NCBI RefSeq assembly: GCF_900156315.1
Contig: NZ_FTNI01000003.1
Coordinates: 310,001 to 374,000, forward strand
Direction: 5' to 3'
Origin: Microbispora rosea
GTDB taxonomy: Bacteria; Actinomycetota; Actinomycetes; Streptosporangiales; Streptosporangiaceae
Length of the DNA: 64,000 nucleotides
The first letter of the stretch is position 1, and each line of letters starts with the position of its first letter. Positions 63,113 to 64,000 of this stretch are shown in pieces. The notes below the pieces were generated by a model. It was not told the origin of the DNA. It saw only the letters and a list, made by a program, of their open reading frames with translations, and did not search any database. The translations under genes and the position numbers were made by a program.

Positions 63113-64000
<888 letters not shown>

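Overview
The window is high-GC DNA (roughly 70% GC, strong G/C third-position bias) from a filamentous actinomycete, most likely a member of the Streptosporangiaceae (Microbispora/Streptosporangium/Nonomuraea-like). The evidence is the protein families: two DUF574-type SAM methyltransferases, a DUF5753-type XRE regulator, secreted CBM2/CBM13 polysaccharide-degrading enzymes with Ser-Pro linkers, a WS/DGAT acyltransferase and a CbiX-like protein. The genus is inference. No rRNA, tRNA, CRISPR array or prophage was seen.

Layout. 1-3.8 kb: end of a LuxR regulator, a methyltransferase, and a secreted VWA/Ig-like protein closed by a strong terminator. 3.8-17 kb: a compact minus-strand operon, read from 16934 down to 3829: LacI regulator, two CUT1 sugar permeases, a solute-binding lipoprotein, FOUR ADP-ribosylglycohydrolase (DraG/ARH) paralogues, a ribokinase-like PfkB kinase, a CaiB/BaiF CoA-transferase and a CitE-like lyase. 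Most junctions are 4-bp stop/start overlaps. A TnpB-only IS605-type element on the opposite strand has landed between the permeases and the binding protein. Two near-identical LacI-type palindromes lie in front of lacI. I infer import and hydrolysis of an N- or O-ribosylated compound, with ribose phosphorylated and an acid aglycone handled as a CoA ester.

17-25.5 kb: housekeeping and regulatory genes: CbiX-like protein, TetR plus a membrane protein with twin operators over the start codon, acetyltransferases, VOC protein, an XRE/MFS divergent pair, and glutamate dehydrogenase. 25.7-30.5 kb: three tandem secreted PQQ-type sugar dehydrogenases, the last two carrying CBM2 cellulose-binding modules. 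30.5-36 kb: thioesterase, cupin, an aspzincin (M35-like) metalloprotease without a signal peptide, aldo/keto reductase, cobalamin-dependent-type radical SAM protein. 36-39 kb: GH10-CBM13 xylanase behind a cluster of GAAANTTTC palindromes. 39-47 kb: methyltransferases, lipoprotein esterase, PolX polymerase, XRE regulator, WS/DGAT acyltransferase, TetR.

47.7-54 kb: two acetate/monocarboxylate symporter systems (ActP-DUF485; and a LytS/LytTR two-component pair plus small membrane protein plus symporter). 54-57.7 kb: small secreted protein, haloalkane dehalogenase, HIT, acyl-CoA dehydrogenase, MaoC. 57.9-60.2 kb: envelope trio (holin-like, DUF3618, YihY). 60.3-64 kb: cellulase cluster, a CBM2-GH48 enzyme with two CebR-type operators followed by a GH9 enzyme cut by the window end.

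Two themes cross the window. First, a GAAANTTTC palindrome recurs upstream of the xylanase, the GH48 cellulase and two of the PQQ dehydrogenases, suggesting one plant-biomass regulon. Second, short tandem repeats (13-17 bp) recur inside two operon genes and at or just past the 3' ends of three minus-strand genes, in one case multiplying the stop codon.
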